From Pseudobutyrivibrio sp. (lineage in GTDB: Bacteria; Bacillota; Clostridia; Lachnospirales; Lachnospiraceae): a DNA stretch of 64,000 nt. The translations under genes and the position numbers were made by a program. Within the stretch, counting starts at the first letter, position 1; each line of letters opens with the position of its first letter. Below the pieces are notes generated by a model. That model was not told the origin of the DNA and searched no databases. It saw nothing but the letters and a program-made list of their open reading frames with translations. The stretch is from the NCBI GenBank assembly GCA_024684955.1, contig JAIKWH010000062.1:25239-89238 (forward strand). Reading direction: 5' to 3'. Positions 24,914 to 33,954 of the stretch are shown here, one piece after another.

Positions 24914-25627
24914 ATGAGAGGGAAGTTTTTAAAGGCTTTCATAAGTGCGGCCCTGGTGGCGGCGGTGGGATTTTCCTTTATTTCTATTGGAAGGAATAGA
25001 GGGAAATTGGACTATGGCAAAAATCTAGGGGAGACGGCTGTCACTGTAGATGGCAGAGAGATTAGTTTTGGGGACTTGGCCTTTTACATTCTCTATGAGG
25101 AGAGGGTGGTGGAAGAACAGGCCATGGTTTATAATCCTGAGTCTACCAAGGATTATTGGAATATCCATACCAATGGAGGATTTTTTCAGGACCAAGTAAA
25201 AGAGTCTGTGATGGGTATGGCTGTCCATGATTATATTTTTTATGACCTGGCTGTGGCCCAGGGCATGGATACTTTGACTCCTGAGGAGAAAGAGGATTTG
25301 GAGTTTGCCACCTTGGATTTTTGGGAGGATTTGCTGGATGAGCAGTGGGACAGGCTGCCTGCAGATGAGGAGACTATAAATAGCCAGATAAGGATAGCGG
25401 CGATTGCAGAAAAATATCAAAATTATTTGGCAGATAGCAAAGGGCCTAGTAAGGCTGCCTACAATTATGATGGCTACTATTATGAGCAGATGAAATCTGA
25501 CCATGATATTGTTATCAATGAGAAATTGTGGGATAGGTTTGTAATGGGAGATAATACCCTTGAACATAGCAAGGTTAATTATATAAACGGTTATAATAAG
25601 GATGACAAGAGCGAGAAAGAGAAATAA
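24914..25627 (+). CDS. Exported SurA_N-like protein without a PPIase domain
   Basis: A 237-residue protein with an N-terminal membrane segment or signal peptide (about residues 7-27) and a segment ETAVTVDGREISFGDLAFYIL that resembles the SurA/PrsA N-terminal chaperone domain. No parvulin isomerase domain follows, and there is no lipobox Cys. The acidic, Tyr-rich C-terminal half ends in a charged tail. TAGGAG precedes the ATG, 7 nt after the hydrolase stop. It may help fold or retain secreted proteins such as the adjacent hydrolase; this is inferred from position. Confidence 0.68.
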   Translation: MRGKFLKAFISAALVAAVGFSFISIGRNRGKLDYGKNLGETAVTVDGREISFGDLAFYILYEERVVEEQAMVYNPESTKDYWNIHTNGGFFQDQVKESVMGMAVHDYIFYDLAVAQGMDTLTPEEKEDLEFATLDFWEDLLDEQWDRLPADEETINSQIRIAAIAEKYQNYLADSKGPSKAAYNYDGYYYEQMKSDHDIVINEKLWDRFVMGDNTLEHSKVNYINGYNKDDKSEKEK

Positions 25628-25655
25628 GTCCGGTTATTATAGGAAGGTGATAGAT

Positions 25656-26528
25656 ATGGTAAAGATAGGAAGAAACGACCCATGTTGGTGCGGTAGCGGC
25701 CGTAAATATAAGCAGTGCCATGAGGCCATGGATAAAAAGATTCAGAGTTATGCAGTGCAGGGACACCAGGTACCTGGGCATCACATGTTAAAGACACCAG
25801 AGCAGATTGCAAAGATTAAGGAGTCTGCAGTTATTAATATGGCTTGCCTTGACGCTGTAGGTCAGGCTATTTGCGAGGGCATGCCAACATCAGAGATTGA
25901 CAGAATCGTCCATGACACTACTACAAAAATGGGAGGAATCCCTGCCCCACTTAATTACGAAGGATTCCCTTATAGCGTGTGCACATCTGTAAATGATCAG
26001 GTATGCCATGGCTACCCATCAAAAGATGTAATTCTCAAGAGTGGGGATATTATAAATGTAGATTGCTCTACTATTTTAGATGGATATTTTTCCGATTCAT
26101 CCAGAATGTTTATGATTGGTGACGTGGACCCAGAGACTAAAAAACTGGTTGAGGTAACAAAGGAATGCTGTGACCTGGGACTGGCTCAGGTAAAGCCATG
26201 GGGATTTTTAGGTGACGTAGGAGCTGCAATTTGTGAGCATGCCCATGCCAATGGTTACCAGGTTGTTAGAGAAATCGGTGGCCATGGTGTAGGTCTGGAG
26301 TTCCATGAGGAGCCATGGGTAGGTTACAATACCTTGCCTGGCACAGAATTGCTTTTGGTCCCTGGCTTTATGTTTACTATAGAGCCTATGATTAATATGG
26401 GCACACAAAAGATTCGCACAGACCAAAGCAACGGTTGGGAGGTATACACTTTAGATGGAAAACCTTCTGCCCAGTGGGAGTACCAGGTGCTTGTTACAGA
26501 GGATGGATACGAGGTAATTTCATATTGA
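25656..26528 (+). CDS. map: Type I methionine aminopeptidase with N-terminal SEC-C zinc motif
   Basis: A 290-residue enzyme that removes initiator Met. An N-terminal SEC-C motif (CWCGSGRKYKQCH, about residues 10-22) binds zinc and probably docks the enzyme to the ribosome. The catalytic domain shows the metal ligands: Asp in VDCSTILDGYFSDSSRMF, His in GGHGVGLEFHEEP, Glu in FTIEPMIN and Glu in WEYQVLVTEDG. AGGAAGG precedes the ATG at 25656; the track start overlaps the upstream gene. Its stop overlaps the next start (TGATG). Confidence 0.96.
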   Translation: MVKIGRNDPCWCGSGRKYKQCHEAMDKKIQSYAVQGHQVPGHHMLKTPEQIAKIKESAVINMACLDAVGQAICEGMPTSEIDRIVHDTTTKMGGIPAPLNYEGFPYSVCTSVNDQVCHGYPSKDVILKSGDIINVDCSTILDGYFSDSSRMFMIGDVDPETKKLVEVTKECCDLGLAQVKPWGFLGDVGAAICEHAHANGYQVVREIGGHGVGLEFHEEPWVGYNTLPGTELLLVPGFMFTIEPMINMGTQKIRTDQSNGWEVYTLDGKPSAQWEYQVLVTEDGYEVISY

Positions 26529-27223
26529 TGCGATTAGACAAATTACTGGTTGAATTAAATATAGGAACCAGGTCTGAAGTAAAGGCTCTTCTAAAGAAGG
26601 GCCTTATTTTTGTGGATGGACAAAAGAGGACAAAGCCGGAGGAGAAAGTGGATGAAAACGCTGTAGTAGTCAACTATCAGGGCCGGGATTATTCTTTTGT
26701 CAAATATAGATATTATGTAATGAATAAGCCTGCAGGTCTTATTACAGCAACCACTGATAGCAAGGACAAAACGGTGATGGACCTTTTTTATGAAAAGGTG
26801 AAGGATGGACCAAGTGACCTCTTTCCAGTGGGAAGACTGGATAGGGACACAACAGGGCTCCTCCTTATAACTAATGACGGGCAATTGGCCCATGACTTGC
26901 TGTCGCCCAAAAAGCATGTGGACAAGACCTATCTTGTCACAGTGGATCAGGCCCTGACAGATGAGGATGTAAAGGCCCTGGAGAATGGGGTGAGAATAGG
27001 TGAGGGCGAACTGACAGCCCCTGCAAAAGTGGAGTATGAGGGTGGCCAAAACTGCAAAATTACCATTCATGAGGGGAAATTTCACCAGGTAAAAAGGATG
27101 TTTTTTGCAGTGGGAAAAGAGGTGCTAGCCCTTAAAAGAACTGGCTTTGGTCCACTTACCCTAGATGAGGATGATTTGCCTCAAGGGTACATTAACGAAC
27201 TAAAGCGTGAAAGTTTTTATTGA
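26528..27223 (+). CDS. rsuA: RsuA-family rRNA pseudouridine synthase
   Basis: A 231-residue enzyme with an N-terminal S4 RNA-binding domain (MRLDKLLVELNIGTRSEVKALLKKGLIFVDG) and the synthase domain with the catalytic Asp in GRLDRDTTGLLLIT near residue 100. KFHQVKRMF near 178 is typical of RsuA/RluB/RluE/RluF. Target specificity within the family (16S uridine 516 is the RsuA site) is inferred. Its ATG shares one base with the map stop, giving coupled translation; the track's longer version overlaps map and is rejected. Confidence 0.9.
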   Translation: MRLDKLLVELNIGTRSEVKALLKKGLIFVDGQKRTKPEEKVDENAVVVNYQGRDYSFVKYRYYVMNKPAGLITATTDSKDKTVMDLFYEKVKDGPSDLFPVGRLDRDTTGLLLITNDGQLAHDLLSPKKHVDKTYLVTVDQALTDEDVKALENGVRIGEGELTAPAKVEYEGGQNCKITIHEGKFHQVKRMFFAVGKEVLALKRTGFGPLTLDEDDLPQGYINELKRESFY

Positions 27224-27248
27224 CGATTTAAGAAAGTAGATATATTAT
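27220..27248 (+). promoter_or_regulatory. Sigma-A promoter for the liv operon
   Basis: TTGACG and TATTAT are separated by 17 bp. The -35 starts inside the last codon of the pseudouridine synthase gene. The leader of about 68 nt holds a GTGAA-8-TTCAC repeat near 27286-27303 and ends in AAGGAGGG. Confidence 0.6.
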
Positions 27249-27322
27249 ATTCCCATCAAAGAATTTTGGAATTTAAAGTGTTAAAGTGAAACGTGGAATT
27301 CACTTAGTAAGGAGGGAATATG

Positions 27323-28516
27323 ATGAAAAAGAAATTACTTAGTCTTGCTTTAGTATCAGCAATGACAGCATCACTTTTTGTAGGCTGTGGAGACGCTGCA
27401 AAGAGCGCTGATGGAAATGATCAGGCAACAGAGGAGGCAGCCGGCGAGCTGACTTGGAAGATTGGTGGTATCGGACCTACTACAGGCGGTGCCGCCCAGT
27501 ACGGAACAGGTGTTATGAACGCCATCCAGATTGCAGTTGATGAGGTTAATGCTGATGGCGGTATCAATGGATATCAGATAGCATTTAATTTTCAGGATGA
27601 TGAGGCAGATGCTCAGAAATCAGTTAATGCTTACAATACATTAAAGGATTGGGGAATGCAGATTCTCGAGGGAACAGTTACTTCTGGTGCTTGTACAGCA
27701 GTTTCTGCTGAGACATACAACGACAGAATTTTCCAGATTACACCATCTGCATCTTCTACAGATGTAACAACAGGACATGACAATTCATTCCAGATTTGTT
27801 TCTCAGACCCTAACCAGGGTACAGTTTCAGCAGACTATATTGCTGACAACGGATTGGCTGCAAAGATTGGTATCATCTATGATAGTTCAGATACATACTC
27901 ATCAGGTGTTTATCAGAATTTTGCTACAGAGACACAGGCAAAGGGCCTTGAGATTGTAGCAACAGAGGCATTTACTTCTGATTCAAAGACAGATTTTACA
28001 ACCCAGTTGCAGAAGTGCAAGGATGCAGGCGCAGAGCTTCTTTTCCTTCCATTCTATTACACAGAGGCAGCAATCGTACTTACTCAGGCTAATCAGATGG
28101 ATTACGCACCAATCTTCTTTGGTGTTGATGGATTAGACGGAATCCTTTCAGTTGAAAACTTTGATGTAAGCCTTGCAGAGGGTGTTTACCTTCTTACACC
28201 ATTCGCAGCAGATGCTGAGGATGAGGCTACACAGTCATTTGTTTCAAAATATGAGGAGCAGTTTGGCGGTATACCAAACCAGTTTGCAGCAGATGCTTAC
28301 GACGGCGTATACATCATCAAGGAGGCTATCGAGTCAGCAAACCTTACACCTGAGGCATCAAACGAGGAAATCTGCGAGGCACTTATCTCAGCAATCCAGT
28401 CTGTTAACTACAATGGACTTACAGGTGAGAATATGACATGGAATGCAGCAGGAGAGGTTTCTAAGGATCCTAAGGCAGTTGTAATCCAAAACGGTGCTTA
28501 CGTATCAGTTCAGTAA
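27323..28516 (+). CDS. livJ: Branched-chain amino acid ABC transporter, substrate-binding lipoprotein
   Basis: A 397-residue lipoprotein with a signal peptide ending in the lipobox LFVGCG (Cys near residue 22) and a Peripla_BP_6-type LivJ fold (IGGIGPTTGGAAQYGTGVMNAIQIAVDEVNADGG). Two ATG codons are adjacent; AGGAGG is 7 nt from the second (27323) and 4 nt from the first (27320), so I use the second. Codon use is biased toward frequent codons, as in highly expressed genes. A hairpin separates it from the permease genes and may set binding protein in excess. Confidence 0.93.
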   Translation: MKKKLLSLALVSAMTASLFVGCGDAAKSADGNDQATEEAAGELTWKIGGIGPTTGGAAQYGTGVMNAIQIAVDEVNADGGINGYQIAFNFQDDEADAQKSVNAYNTLKDWGMQILEGTVTSGACTAVSAETYNDRIFQITPSASSTDVTTGHDNSFQICFSDPNQGTVSADYIADNGLAAKIGIIYDSSDTYSSGVYQNFATETQAKGLEIVATEAFTSDSKTDFTTQLQKCKDAGAELLFLPFYYTEAAIVLTQANQMDYAPIFFGVDGLDGILSVENFDVSLAEGVYLLTPFAADAEDEATQSFVSKYEEQFGGIPNQFAADAYDGVYIIKEAIESANLTPEASNEEICEALISAIQSVNYNGLTGENMTWNAAGEVSKDPKAVVIQNGAYVSVQ

Positions 28517-28543
28517 TACGATTCACTGAGAATAAGATTTTAA

Positions 28544-28591
28544 AAATACGGTGCAATGGGGCATCCCCTTGCATCGTATTTAATATTTTAG
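28544..28591 (+). terminator. Intercistronic hairpin between livJ and livH (attenuating terminator or mRNA stabiliser)
   Basis: AAATACGGTGCAA-T-GGG pairs with CCC-C-TTGCATCGTATTT in a 17-bp stem with one mismatch and a 4-nt loop, followed by an A/T-mixed tract (TAATATTTT). The weak T run fits partial termination, leaving livJ mRNA more abundant than livHMGF. Confidence 0.75.
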
Positions 28592-28607
28592 AAAGAGAGA
28601 AAAGGTT

Positions 28608-29489
28608 ATGGGATTTTTAACCTATTTAATTAACGGGCTTAGCCTGGGTAGCGTTTACGCCATAATTGCTCTAGGCTACACCATGGTATATGGTATCGCC
28701 AAGATGCTGAATTTTGCCCATGGTGATGTAATCATGATAGGAGCCTATGTCACATTTATTGGCATGTCATCCTCTGGCATACCTGCAGTTCCTGCAATTG
28801 TGATTTCTATAATTGTCTGCACAGCCCTGGGAATGTTAATAGAGAAGGTGGCATATTCTCCACTTAGAAAGGCAACCAATTTGGCGGTTCTTATTACAGC
28901 CATTGGCGTCAGCTATTTCTTGCAAAATATTGCCCTGCTTTTATTTGGATCCAATCCTGTATCTTTTACATCAGTTGTAAAATGGCAGGGACTTTCCCTG
29001 GCAGGGGGACAATTAAAGATCACTGGCAATGCCATTGTCACAATCATTTCTTGTCTCATCATTATGGTTTGCCTCATGTGGTTTGTTAAACATACCAAGC
29101 CAGGTCAGGCCATGAGAGCGGTATCTGAGGACAGGGATGCAGCTACACTGATGGGAATCAATGTTAATGCGACCATATCTCTTACATTTGCCATTGGATC
29201 AGGACTGGCAGCTGTAGCGGGGGCTCTGCTTTGCTCGTCTTATCCATCACTTACTCCATATACAGGCTCAATGCCAGGTATTAAAGCCTTTACGGCTGCA
29301 GTATTCGGAGGCATCGGTTCCATTCCAGGCGCCTTGCTTGGAGGACTTTTACTTGGAATCATAGAGATTCTTGCAAAGGCATATATTTCCAGCCAGTTGG
29401 CAGATGCCATTGTTTTTGCTGTTTTAATTATTGTTTTGTTGGTAAAGCCTACCGGTATTTTAGGTAAGCAGATTAAAGAGAAAGTGTAG
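28608..29489 (+). CDS. livH: Branched-chain amino acid ABC transporter permease LivH
   Basis: A 293-residue integral membrane protein with about eight hydrophobic segments and the LivH-type opening INGLSLGSVYAIIALGYTMVYGIAKMLNFAHGD. The permease contact loop region includes MRAVSEDRDAATLMGINV near residue 168. It pairs with LivM to form the channel. GAGAAAAGG precedes the ATG, and livM follows after 8 nt. Confidence 0.94.
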   Translation: MGFLTYLINGLSLGSVYAIIALGYTMVYGIAKMLNFAHGDVIMIGAYVTFIGMSSSGIPAVPAIVISIIVCTALGMLIEKVAYSPLRKATNLAVLITAIGVSYFLQNIALLLFGSNPVSFTSVVKWQGLSLAGGQLKITGNAIVTIISCLIIMVCLMWFVKHTKPGQAMRAVSEDRDAATLMGINVNATISLTFAIGSGLAAVAGALLCSSYPSLTPYTGSMPGIKAFTAAVFGGIGSIPGALLGGLLLGIIEILAKAYISSQLADAIVFAVLIIVLLVKPTGILGKQIKEKV

Positions 29490-29497
29490 GTGAAAAA

Positions 29498-30577
29498 ATG
29501 AAGAATATGAATAAATCTACACAGAAACTTTTATCAACTATTGGGGTTATAGTAGTTCTTTATATAGTTCTTTCTGTAATGGAAGGAACAGGAAATCTTA
29601 GTTCACTTTTAAGCGGACTTTTAGTACCAGTCTGTGCGTACAGCCTTGTGGCTGTAGGCCTCAATCTCTGCGTTGGATATCTGGGAGAATTATCCTTGGG
29701 GCATGCAGGATTCATGTGCGTAGGAGCCTTTGCATCGGCCTTTTTCTCAAAGGTCTTTATGAATACAATTCCTGATGTGCCTAGGTTTATCCTCTCTCTT
29801 TTAATCGGCACATGCTTTGCAGCCCTCTTTGGATTTTTAATTGCCATTCCAGTTCTCCGCTTGAGCGGCGACTACCTGGCAATTGTTACCCTGGCCTTTG
29901 GCGAGATTATAAAGAATGTAATCAATGTAATCTATATAGGTATGGATTCAAAGGGACTTCATTTTTCTATGAAGGATATGCTGTCCCTTGGCATGGAGCC
30001 AGGGGGAACACTGGTTGTAAACGGTGCCCAGGGTATCACTGGCACACCTCGTCAGTCTACATTTACCCTGGCTGTAATTCTATTGATTCTAGCCCTGGTT
30101 ATCACTCACAACTTTGTTAATTCGAGAACCGGTCGTGCAGTAAAGGCTATCAGAGACAACCAGATTGCGGCTGAGACAGTAGGTCTGCCTATCACAAAGT
30201 ACAAACTTATTGCATTTACAATATCAGCAGCCATTGCAGGAGTAGGTGGAGTTTTATATGCTCACAATATCAACTCCCTAATTGCCACCACAAACAACTT
30301 TGGATACAACATGTCCATTATGATTTTGGTTTATGTTGTCTTAGGTGGAATCGGAAATTTCTCCGGCTCTGTGGTTGCAGCAGTTGTACTTACCCTTTTG
30401 CCAGAATTGTTAAGAGGACTTTCTACATACAGAATGCTTATCTACTCAATTGTCCTCATTGCATTGATGCTCTTTAACTGGGCACCATCCATACTGGAAT
30501 ATAGAAACAAGCATGGACTTACTGCAGCAGCAATCGCGGCAAAATTTAAAAAGAAAAATACTAAGGAGGTGTCATAA
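29498..30577 (+). CDS. livM: Branched-chain amino acid ABC transporter permease LivM
   Basis: A 359-residue integral membrane protein with multiple membrane segments and LivM signatures LGYLGELSLGHAGFMCVGAF-type (here VGYLGELSLGHAGF near residue 60) and GRAVKAIRDNQIAAETVGL near 213. It ends in a basic cytoplasmic tail. The stop overlaps the livG start region (ATAATG). Forms the translocation pore with LivH. Confidence 0.93.
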   Translation: MKNMNKSTQKLLSTIGVIVVLYIVLSVMEGTGNLSSLLSGLLVPVCAYSLVAVGLNLCVGYLGELSLGHAGFMCVGAFASAFFSKVFMNTIPDVPRFILSLLIGTCFAALFGFLIAIPVLRLSGDYLAIVTLAFGEIIKNVINVIYIGMDSKGLHFSMKDMLSLGMEPGGTLVVNGAQGITGTPRQSTFTLAVILLILALVITHNFVNSRTGRAVKAIRDNQIAAETVGLPITKYKLIAFTISAAIAGVGGVLYAHNINSLIATTNNFGYNMSIMILVYVVLGGIGNFSGSVVAAVVLTLLPELLRGLSTYRMLIYSIVLIALMLFNWAPSILEYRNKHGLTAAAIAAKFKKKNTKEVS

Positions 30578-31335
30578 TGGCCTTACTAGAAGTTACTAAT
30601 CTTGGCATTTCCTTTGGAGGCCTTAGGGCCGTAGATGAGTTTAATCTTTCAATCGAAAAGGGAGAACTCTATGGTCTCATCGGACCAAACGGTGCTGGTA
30701 AAACTACAGTTTTCAACATGTTAACTGGCATTTACAAGCCTACAGATGGAAAGATATTCCTGGATAAAACAGATATAACAGGCAGAAAAACTGCCGACAT
30801 TAACAAGGCTGGTGTGGCTAGAACTTTCCAAAACATCAGACTCTTTGGAGACCAATCTGTTCTTGATAATGTAAAAATTGGACTCCACAATTCCTTTGAG
30901 TATGGCACAGCCACAGGCATTCTGAGGCTGCCAAAGTATTTTGCCACAGAAAAGGAAATGAACAATAAGGCGCTGGAGATACTCTCTGTATTTGGCCTGG
31001 ATTCTGCAGCAGATATCCTGGCTTCCAACCTGCCATACGGCAAGCAGAGAGAATTGGAGATAGCAAGAGCCCTGGCAACGGGACCAAAGCTTTTGCTTTT
31101 AGATGAGCCTGCTGCTGGTATGAACCCAAATGAGACAAGGGATTTGATGAATACAATCGCCCTAATCAGAAAGGAATTTGGTATTACCATACTTTTGATA
31201 GAACATGATATGAAACTGGTTTCAGGAATTTGCGAGAAACTTACAGTACTTAACTTTGGCCGTGTATTATCCTCAGGCCTGACATCTGATGTACTAAATG
31301 ATCCTGAAGTAATAAAGGCATATCTGGGAGAGTAA
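30577..31335 (+). CDS. livG: Branched-chain amino acid ABC transporter ATPase LivG
   Basis: A 252-residue ABC ATPase with Walker A GPNGAGKTT near residue 37, Walker B LLLLDEPAAGMNP near 166 and the switch His in LLIEHDMKLV. The signature position reads LPYGKQRELEIARAL, the usual LivG variant of LSGGQ. AAGGAGGTGTC precedes the ATG, which overlaps the livM stop by one base. Powers uptake together with LivF. Confidence 0.95.
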   Translation: MALLEVTNLGISFGGLRAVDEFNLSIEKGELYGLIGPNGAGKTTVFNMLTGIYKPTDGKIFLDKTDITGRKTADINKAGVARTFQNIRLFGDQSVLDNVKIGLHNSFEYGTATGILRLPKYFATEKEMNNKALEILSVFGLDSAADILASNLPYGKQRELEIARALATGPKLLLLDEPAAGMNPNETRDLMNTIALIRKEFGITILLIEHDMKLVSGICEKLTVLNFGRVLSSGLTSDVLNDPEVIKAYLGE

Positions 31336-31337
31336 TT

Positions 31338-32048
31338 ATGGCAATGTTAATTGTAAAAGACTTAAAAGTAAATTATGGAGTTATCCAAGCCTTAAAGGGA
31401 ATCAGTTTTGAGGTAAATGAGGGAGAGGTAATTGCCCTCATTGGAGCAAATGGTGCAGGCAAGACCACCACCCTCCAGACTATCTCAGGAATGCTGACAC
31501 CTAGCTCTGGTCAAATCCTCCTAAGGGACACCAATATAACCAAGATTCCTGGACATAAAATCGTGTCCATGGGCATGGCTCATGTGCCGGAAGGAAGGCG
31601 TGTATTTGCCCAACTGACAGTGCTTGAAAACTTAAAAATGGGGGCTTATACTAGAAGTAACAAGAGGGAAGTAGCAGATACTTTGGAGAGGGTTTATGAG
31701 TCTTTTCCAAGGCTTAAAGAAAGGCAAAATCAGATGGCAGGTACCCTGTCAGGTGGTGAGCAGCAGATGCTGGCCATGGGTAGAGCCCTGATGAGCAAGC
31801 CTTCAATCATGCTTATGGATGAGCCTTCCATGGGTCTATCTCCAATTTATGTAGAGGAAATTTTCTCTATTATCCAGTCTATTTCCAAGGCAGGCACAAC
31901 AGTGCTTTTGGTAGAGCAGAATGCTAAAAAGGCCCTTGCCATTGCAGATAGGGCATATGTCCTAGAGACTGGCAATATTGTTCTATCCGGGGATGCAAAG
32001 ACTTTGATGAATGACGACTCTATCAAAAAGGCATACCTGGGAGAATAA
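31338..32048 (+). CDS. livF: Branched-chain amino acid ABC transporter ATPase LivF
   Basis: A 236-residue ABC ATPase with Walker A GANGAGKTTTLQ near residue 33, the signature LSGGEQQMLAMGRALM near 137, Walker B IMLMDEPSMGLSP near 158 and the switch region LLVEQNAKKAL. It starts 2 nt after the livG stop with GGGAGAG as ribosome site. Last clear gene of the liv operon; no strong terminator is seen directly after it. Confidence 0.95.
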   Translation: MAMLIVKDLKVNYGVIQALKGISFEVNEGEVIALIGANGAGKTTTLQTISGMLTPSSGQILLRDTNITKIPGHKIVSMGMAHVPEGRRVFAQLTVLENLKMGAYTRSNKREVADTLERVYESFPRLKERQNQMAGTLSGGEQQMLAMGRALMSKPSIMLMDEPSMGLSPIYVEEIFSIIQSISKAGTTVLLVEQNAKKALAIADRAYVLETGNIVLSGDAKTLMNDDSIKKAYLGE

Positions 32049-32111
32049 ATAATGTAATTAGCACTTACCTGCCGCTATTATTGTGAGTTTTAGCAGATGG
32101 AGGGGTTAGCA

Positions 32112-32732
32112 ATGGACGAGAAGAGGCTAGTTATCACAATTGCACGTAGTTATGGCTCAGGTGGATTGACTTTGGGCAAAAAGTTGGCAAAGGAATTGGG
32201 GATTCCTCTTTATGACAGGGAGATTCTTCGCATGGCTTCAGACCAAAGTGGCATCAACGAAGAACTCTTTGGCCAGGTGGACGAAAAGGTTAGAACAATC
32301 TTTATGTCAGCCAAGGGCAAGTACAAGGGCATGCCACTTACTCCAGAGTATTCGGCATTTACCAGCGATGACAACCTGTTTGAACTGCAGGCAGATGTTA
32401 TCAAGCGTATAGCCAACACCCAGTCATGCATCTTTGTAGGCCGCTGTGCAGACTACATACTAAAGGATAGGCCATATGTTATTTCTCTATTCTTTTATGC
32501 CTCAGAAGAGGACTGTATGGTGAGACTGCGCAAGCAGGTATCAGGCACAGACCAGGAGTTGCTTAAGAGGATGCACGATATCGACAAACATCGTGCAGAC
32601 TACTACAAGTATTACACAGGTCATGAGTGGAATGATGCCAGAAACTATGACTTTTGCTTAGACACAGGAGTTATGGAATACGACAAACTTATCGATGTGG
32701 TTAAATACTACATTGAGAGTAAAAACAATTAA
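32112..32732 (+). CDS. Cytidylate kinase-like protein
   Basis: A 206-residue P-loop protein resembling the cytidylate-kinase-like family (PF13189). ITIARSYGSGGLTLGKKLAKELGIPLYDREIL carries a G-S-G-G glycine loop, and CIFVGRCADYILKD and RADYYKYYTGHEW follow. These proteins are widespread in Clostridia and their substrate is uncertain; it is not the canonical Cmk. GGAGGGG precedes the ATG at 32112; the track start lies within that ribosome site. It may be co-transcribed with liv or separate, and it ends at a clear terminator. Confidence 0.8.
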   Translation: MDEKRLVITIARSYGSGGLTLGKKLAKELGIPLYDREILRMASDQSGINEELFGQVDEKVRTIFMSAKGKYKGMPLTPEYSAFTSDDNLFELQADVIKRIANTQSCIFVGRCADYILKDRPYVISLFFYASEEDCMVRLRKQVSGTDQELLKRMHDIDKHRADYYKYYTGHEWNDARNYDFCLDTGVMEYDKLIDVVKYYIESKNN

Positions 32733-32745
32733 TAATTAGATTTAT

Positions 32746-32783
32746 TAGGGGGAGCTGAAAATATTCAGTACCCCCTTTTTTTT
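32746..32783 (+). terminator. Intrinsic terminator after the cytidylate-kinase-like gene
   Basis: GGGGG and CCCCC, with inner CTGAA/TTCAG pairing, form a stem followed by eight T. Confidence 0.9.
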
Positions 32784-32918
32784 ATTAAGAGGTTTTTATA
32801 AAAAATATTCTAAAATGGGTAGATTTATTTTTATGCAAATGTTATAAATATTTGTCAGAAAACAAATTTTGGTTAAAAAATACTTCCTCAAAATATTAAA
32901 AAAGGAAAAGGGAAATAG

Positions 32919-33923
32919 GTGAGATACGAACTATTGACAAACTGCATAGGGAAGACATTGGGACAGGATATTATAGATGAGAATAACCTGTTGATTCTTG
33001 CTGCAGGAACAGAGATTACGGAAACCCTAGTTAGAAGGCTTCAAAATTTTGGAATCTATTACTTGTCTATAAAGGAGCCTCTCACCGATGATTTGGATAT
33101 TACAAATCCAATATCTGACCAGACCATCATCACAGCAGCCAATGCTATTGCCAGTCTTGATATTGACAAGGCTTTTGAGGCTGCAGACAAGATTGTGGCT
33201 GATATGACATCCAATTCTGCCATTCTGGGCAATGGTTTCATGATTCTTAGAGAATATGATGAAAACACAGCCTTTCATTCTATTTCTGTGGCAGTATTCT
33301 CCATAATGCTAGGAATGAGCCTGGGGCTTAGCATGGTAAGGCTTAGAAACCTATCAGTTGGAGCTCTCTTACATGACATTGGAAAATCCCAGATACCAAT
33401 TGAGATTTTAAATAAAACTGGCAGCCTTACAGCAGAAGAGACAGAACTTATGCGACAGCATCCAAAGTATGGCTACAACATGGTAAAGGATGATGTCCTT
33501 ATGCCAATCCCAGTAAAGTCTATTATTTTGCAGCACCACGAAAACTGGGATGGGTCAGGATATCCTAGAAAGTTAAAAGAAGACAAGATCTATGAACTGG
33601 CATCTATCACCCATATCTGCGATGTGTTTGATGCCTTGATTTCAAAAAGGTCATACAAGGAGGCCTTCTCATACAAGGACAGTTTAGATTATATGGAAAG
33701 CATGAGAGGCATTATGTTTAATCCATATTGTCTGGACTACTTTTTCTCGGAGGTGCCTATATACAAGGTGGGACTAAAGGTAACACTTAATACTGGTGAG
33801 ACAGCAATAGTTGTTAAAAACACCAGAGGAGATATGCGTCGTCCTATTATTAGGATGGAGGCAACAGGACAGGACATCAACCTGAGGGAAGTGCCTGTCG
33901 ATGAACTATTTATTGAAAGTTAA
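32919..33923 (+). CDS. HD-GYP domain protein (probable c-di-GMP phosphodiesterase)
   Basis: A 334-residue soluble protein. The N-terminal part (residues 1-110) is a regulatory region without a known domain. HD-GYP follows (about 110-300), with the metal ligands LLHDIGKSQIP near 152 and the hallmark HHENWDGSGYP near 205. A C-terminal beta-rich stretch ends the protein. Such enzymes hydrolyse cyclic di-GMP. The start is GTG after AAAGGAAAAGGG. The AT-rich 180-nt region upstream holds no convincing promoter. The c-di-GMP link matches the GGDEF gene at 55.7 kb and the chemoreceptors. Confidence 0.9.
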   Translation: MRYELLTNCIGKTLGQDIIDENNLLILAAGTEITETLVRRLQNFGIYYLSIKEPLTDDLDITNPISDQTIITAANAIASLDIDKAFEAADKIVADMTSNSAILGNGFMILREYDENTAFHSISVAVFSIMLGMSLGLSMVRLRNLSVGALLHDIGKSQIPIEILNKTGSLTAEETELMRQHPKYGYNMVKDDVLMPIPVKSIILQHHENWDGSGYPRKLKEDKIYELASITHICDVFDALISKRSYKEAFSYKDSLDYMESMRGIMFNPYCLDYFFSEVPIYKVGLKVTLNTGETAIVVKNTRGDMRRPIIRMEATGQDINLREVPVDELFIES

Positions 33924-33954
33924 GCAAATAAATATTCAGGGGGAATATAGAAAA

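Noticed and set aside
23791-24942. 383-residue minus-strand ORF opposite the NlpC/P60 gene
   Set aside because: It lies entirely antisense to a clear hydrolase gene, has no recognisable domain, and arises from the strong codon bias of the coiled-coil region.
25025-25567. 180-residue minus-strand ORF opposite the SurA_N-like gene
   Set aside because: No ribosome site or domain; the plus-strand frame has a signal segment and a good ribosome site.
26591-27085. 164-residue minus-strand ORF opposite the pseudouridine synthase
   Set aside because: Antisense to a gene with all family motifs.
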